Shown here in pieces: positions 5,037 through 6,283 of a stretch of 6,283 nucleotides of DNA; position 1 is the first letter of the stretch, and each line of letters starts with the position of its first letter. The stretch spans positions 1 through 6,283 of the forward strand of contig JAAKFL010000117.1 of assembly GCA_011065065.1 (NCBI GenBank), given 5' to 3'. Both the position numbers and the translations under genes were made by a program. The notes beneath the pieces were generated by a model. It was not told the DNA's origin, searched no databases, and saw nothing but the letters and a program-made list of their open reading frames with translations. The stretch is from Chlamydiota bacterium. GTDB taxonomy: Bacteria; Chlamydiota; Chlamydiia; Chlamydiales; SLFE01.

Positions 5037-6283
5037 ATGTTTGGTGCAATTAAAAGCGTTTTAGATGGTATCACAGCCCGAATGGGTGGCGAAAAAACGA
5101 TAGCAAATATATCGAAATCGAGTGACATAGTTCTCGTTCTTGTTATAGTTGCGATTATAGTTATGATCATCGTTCCCATCCCCCCTTATGCTTTAGATTA
5201 CTTTATCGCTCTCAATCTGACTGCGGCGATTACGCTTCTCGTCATATCGGTTTATATCAGTAGCGCGGTCGAGCTCTCAATATTTCCCTCTCTTCTTCTT
5301 TTGACGACTCTTTATCGTCTGGGATTGAATATTGCGACAACGAAGCAGATTCTCCTTCATGCCGATGCCGGTGAGATCATTTTCTCCTTCGGTAATTTTG
5401 TGGTAGGAGGGAACTTCGTGGTCGGGGGAATCATCTTCCTGATCATTACATTAGTTCAGTTCATTGTGATTGTGAAAGGTGCAGAGCGGGTTGCAGAGGT
5501 TGCAGCCCGTTTTACTTTAGATGCGATGCCGGGTAAGCAGATGAGCATTGATGCTGATTTACGAGCTGGGATCCTTGATTCTGACGATGCGCGTGAGAAG
5601 CGTTTGTTGATCCAAAAGGAGAGTCAGCTTTACGGTGCGATGGATGGTGCGATGAAGTTCGTGAAAGGAGATGCCATCGCCGGGTTGGTGATCACTTTGA
5701 TCAATATTGTCGGAGGATTGATCATCGGGGTTACTCTTAACAATATGGAAGCTATGGACGCCGTACGGACCTATTCGCTCCTTTCCATTGGTGACGGTCT
5801 TGTCTCGCAGATACCCGCTCTCTTGATTTCGATCACCGCTGGTATTGTGACCACACGTGTTTCGAGTGATGATCCAGATTCAAACTTGGGTGCAGATATC
5901 TCCGCTCAGTTTCTCAAGCAACCAAAAGCGCTCTTAATTTCGGCTGGTATTTTAATAGCCATGGGAATGATTCCTGGATTCCCGATTGCTCCGTTTATGT
6001 TTCTTGCTTCTGTAATGGGAATGATTGGATATGCGCTTTGGACAACTCAGCAAATGCGAGCGGAGCAGGCCATGACTGCCGCTGGAACAGGTGGAGGAGC
6101 TGCAACAGCAACAGCCCCGACAGTTTCGACGACGGTTAAAGGACACAAGGTGGTGTCCGGGGGCGGTATTGACAGTTACGCTTTGACACTCCCCGTGATC
6201 TTGGAAATGGGGACCGAGATGTCAAAGATGATACAACTTTCACAGAAGGGAAAAGAGGTCAGCTTTATTGATCAGATGATCCC
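5037..6283 (+). CDS. sctV: Type III secretion export-gate protein SctV (CdsV/LcrD, FHIPEP family), 3'-truncated by window end
   Basis: An uninterrupted frame from ATG 5037 to the window end gives 415 whole codons of a family usually about 700 residues. After a short cytosolic start, membrane segments lie at ~30-48, ~53-75, ~80-98, ~118-146, ~212-233, ~250-273 and ~298-335. The FHIPEP family core is plain: LTTLYRLGLNIATTKQILL (89-107), FVVGGNFVVGGIIFLI, then the cytosolic loop KGAERVAEVAARFTLDAMPG (147-166) continuing KQMSIDADLRAGILD. After the last membrane helix comes an Ala/Gly/Thr-rich linker (~343-368), then the start of the cytosolic domain that forms the nonameric ring. SctV is the inner-membrane export gate that couples proton flow to unfolding and transport of secreted proteins. 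It is co-transcribed with sctU. In Chlamydia the plug-protein gene copN follows, so it may lie just beyond the window. No frame break is seen. Confidence 0.97.
   Translation, partial: MFGAIKSVLDGITARMGGEKTIANISKSSDIVLVLVIVAIIVMIIVPIPPYALDYFIALNLTAAITLLVISVYISSAVELSIFPSLLLLTTLYRLGLNIATTKQILLHADAGEIIFSFGNFVVGGNFVVGGIIFLIITLVQFIVIVKGAERVAEVAARFTLDAMPGKQMSIDADLRAGILDSDDAREKRLLIQKESQLYGAMDGAMKFVKGDAIAGLVITLINIVGGLIIGVTLNNMEAMDAVRTYSLLSIGDGLVSQIPALLISITAGIVTTRVSSDDPDSNLGADISAQFLKQPKALLISAGILIAMGMIPGFPIAPFMFLASVMGMIGYALWTTQQMRAEQAMTAAGTGGGAATATAPTVSTTVKGHKVVSGGGIDSYALTLPVILEMGTEMSKMIQLSQKGKEVSFIDQMI

Noticed and set aside
5394..5429. NFVVGG-NFVVGG tandem hexapeptide in SctV
   Set aside because: FVVGGNxVVG is a normal conserved stretch of this family, so it is not a recent duplication.
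5952..6146. Minus-strand Cys/Ser-rich 64-residue frame
   Set aside because: It is antisense to sctV; its odd composition simply mirrors GCA/ACA-rich codons of the Ala/Thr/Gly linker in SctV.

Overview
This window looks like a piece of a chromosome from the phylum Chlamydiae, most likely an amoeba- or protist-associated (environmental) lineage. Two things point there. First, ychF, sctU (cdsU/yscU) and sctV (cdsV/lcrD) are adjacent, as in Chlamydia, where a type III secretion (T3SS) operon begins beside ychF. Second, a eukaryote-like BTB-BACK-LRR protein lies a few hundred bases away; such ubiquitin-ligase-adaptor-like proteins are greatly expanded in Parachlamydia/Protochlamydia-type genomes. 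I cannot name the genus from sequence alone.

Layout. Positions 1-536 (+): the 3' part of an unrecognised gene whose start lies outside the window. Positions 525-1943 (-): a 472-residue BTB-BACK-LRR protein that overlaps the first gene tail to tail by 12 bp. Positions 2075-2512 (-): a small unrecognised ORF with a short motif resembling an Elongin-BC/VHL-SOCS box. It is preceded by a 17-bp imperfect direct repeat of CACAGAGG type (2513-2551). Positions 2571-3665 (-): the universal ATPase/GTPase YchF. Positions 3666-3946: a divergent intergenic region with a near-consensus housekeeping promoter facing sctU and a leader of about 150 nt. The leader contains two tiny ORFs chained by overlaps to each other and to sctU. 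Positions 3947-5026 (+): SctU, the autocleaving T3SS export-switch protein. Positions 5037-6283 (+): the first 415 codons of SctV, the T3SS export-gate protein, cut by the window end. This open frame has no stop codon inside the window.

How the parts may work together. SctU and SctV are core inner-membrane parts of the injectisome export apparatus and are clearly co-transcribed (10-nt gap). The left half (1-2560) looks like an accessory block on the downstream side of ychF. Its BTB-BACK-LRR product, and more speculatively the BC-box-like ORF, have the architecture of host ubiquitin-ligase substrate adaptors and could be T3SS effectors. That link is inference; no secretion signal can be proven from sequence. 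The most unusual observation is the stop-start-coupled pair of mini-ORFs filling the sctU leader.
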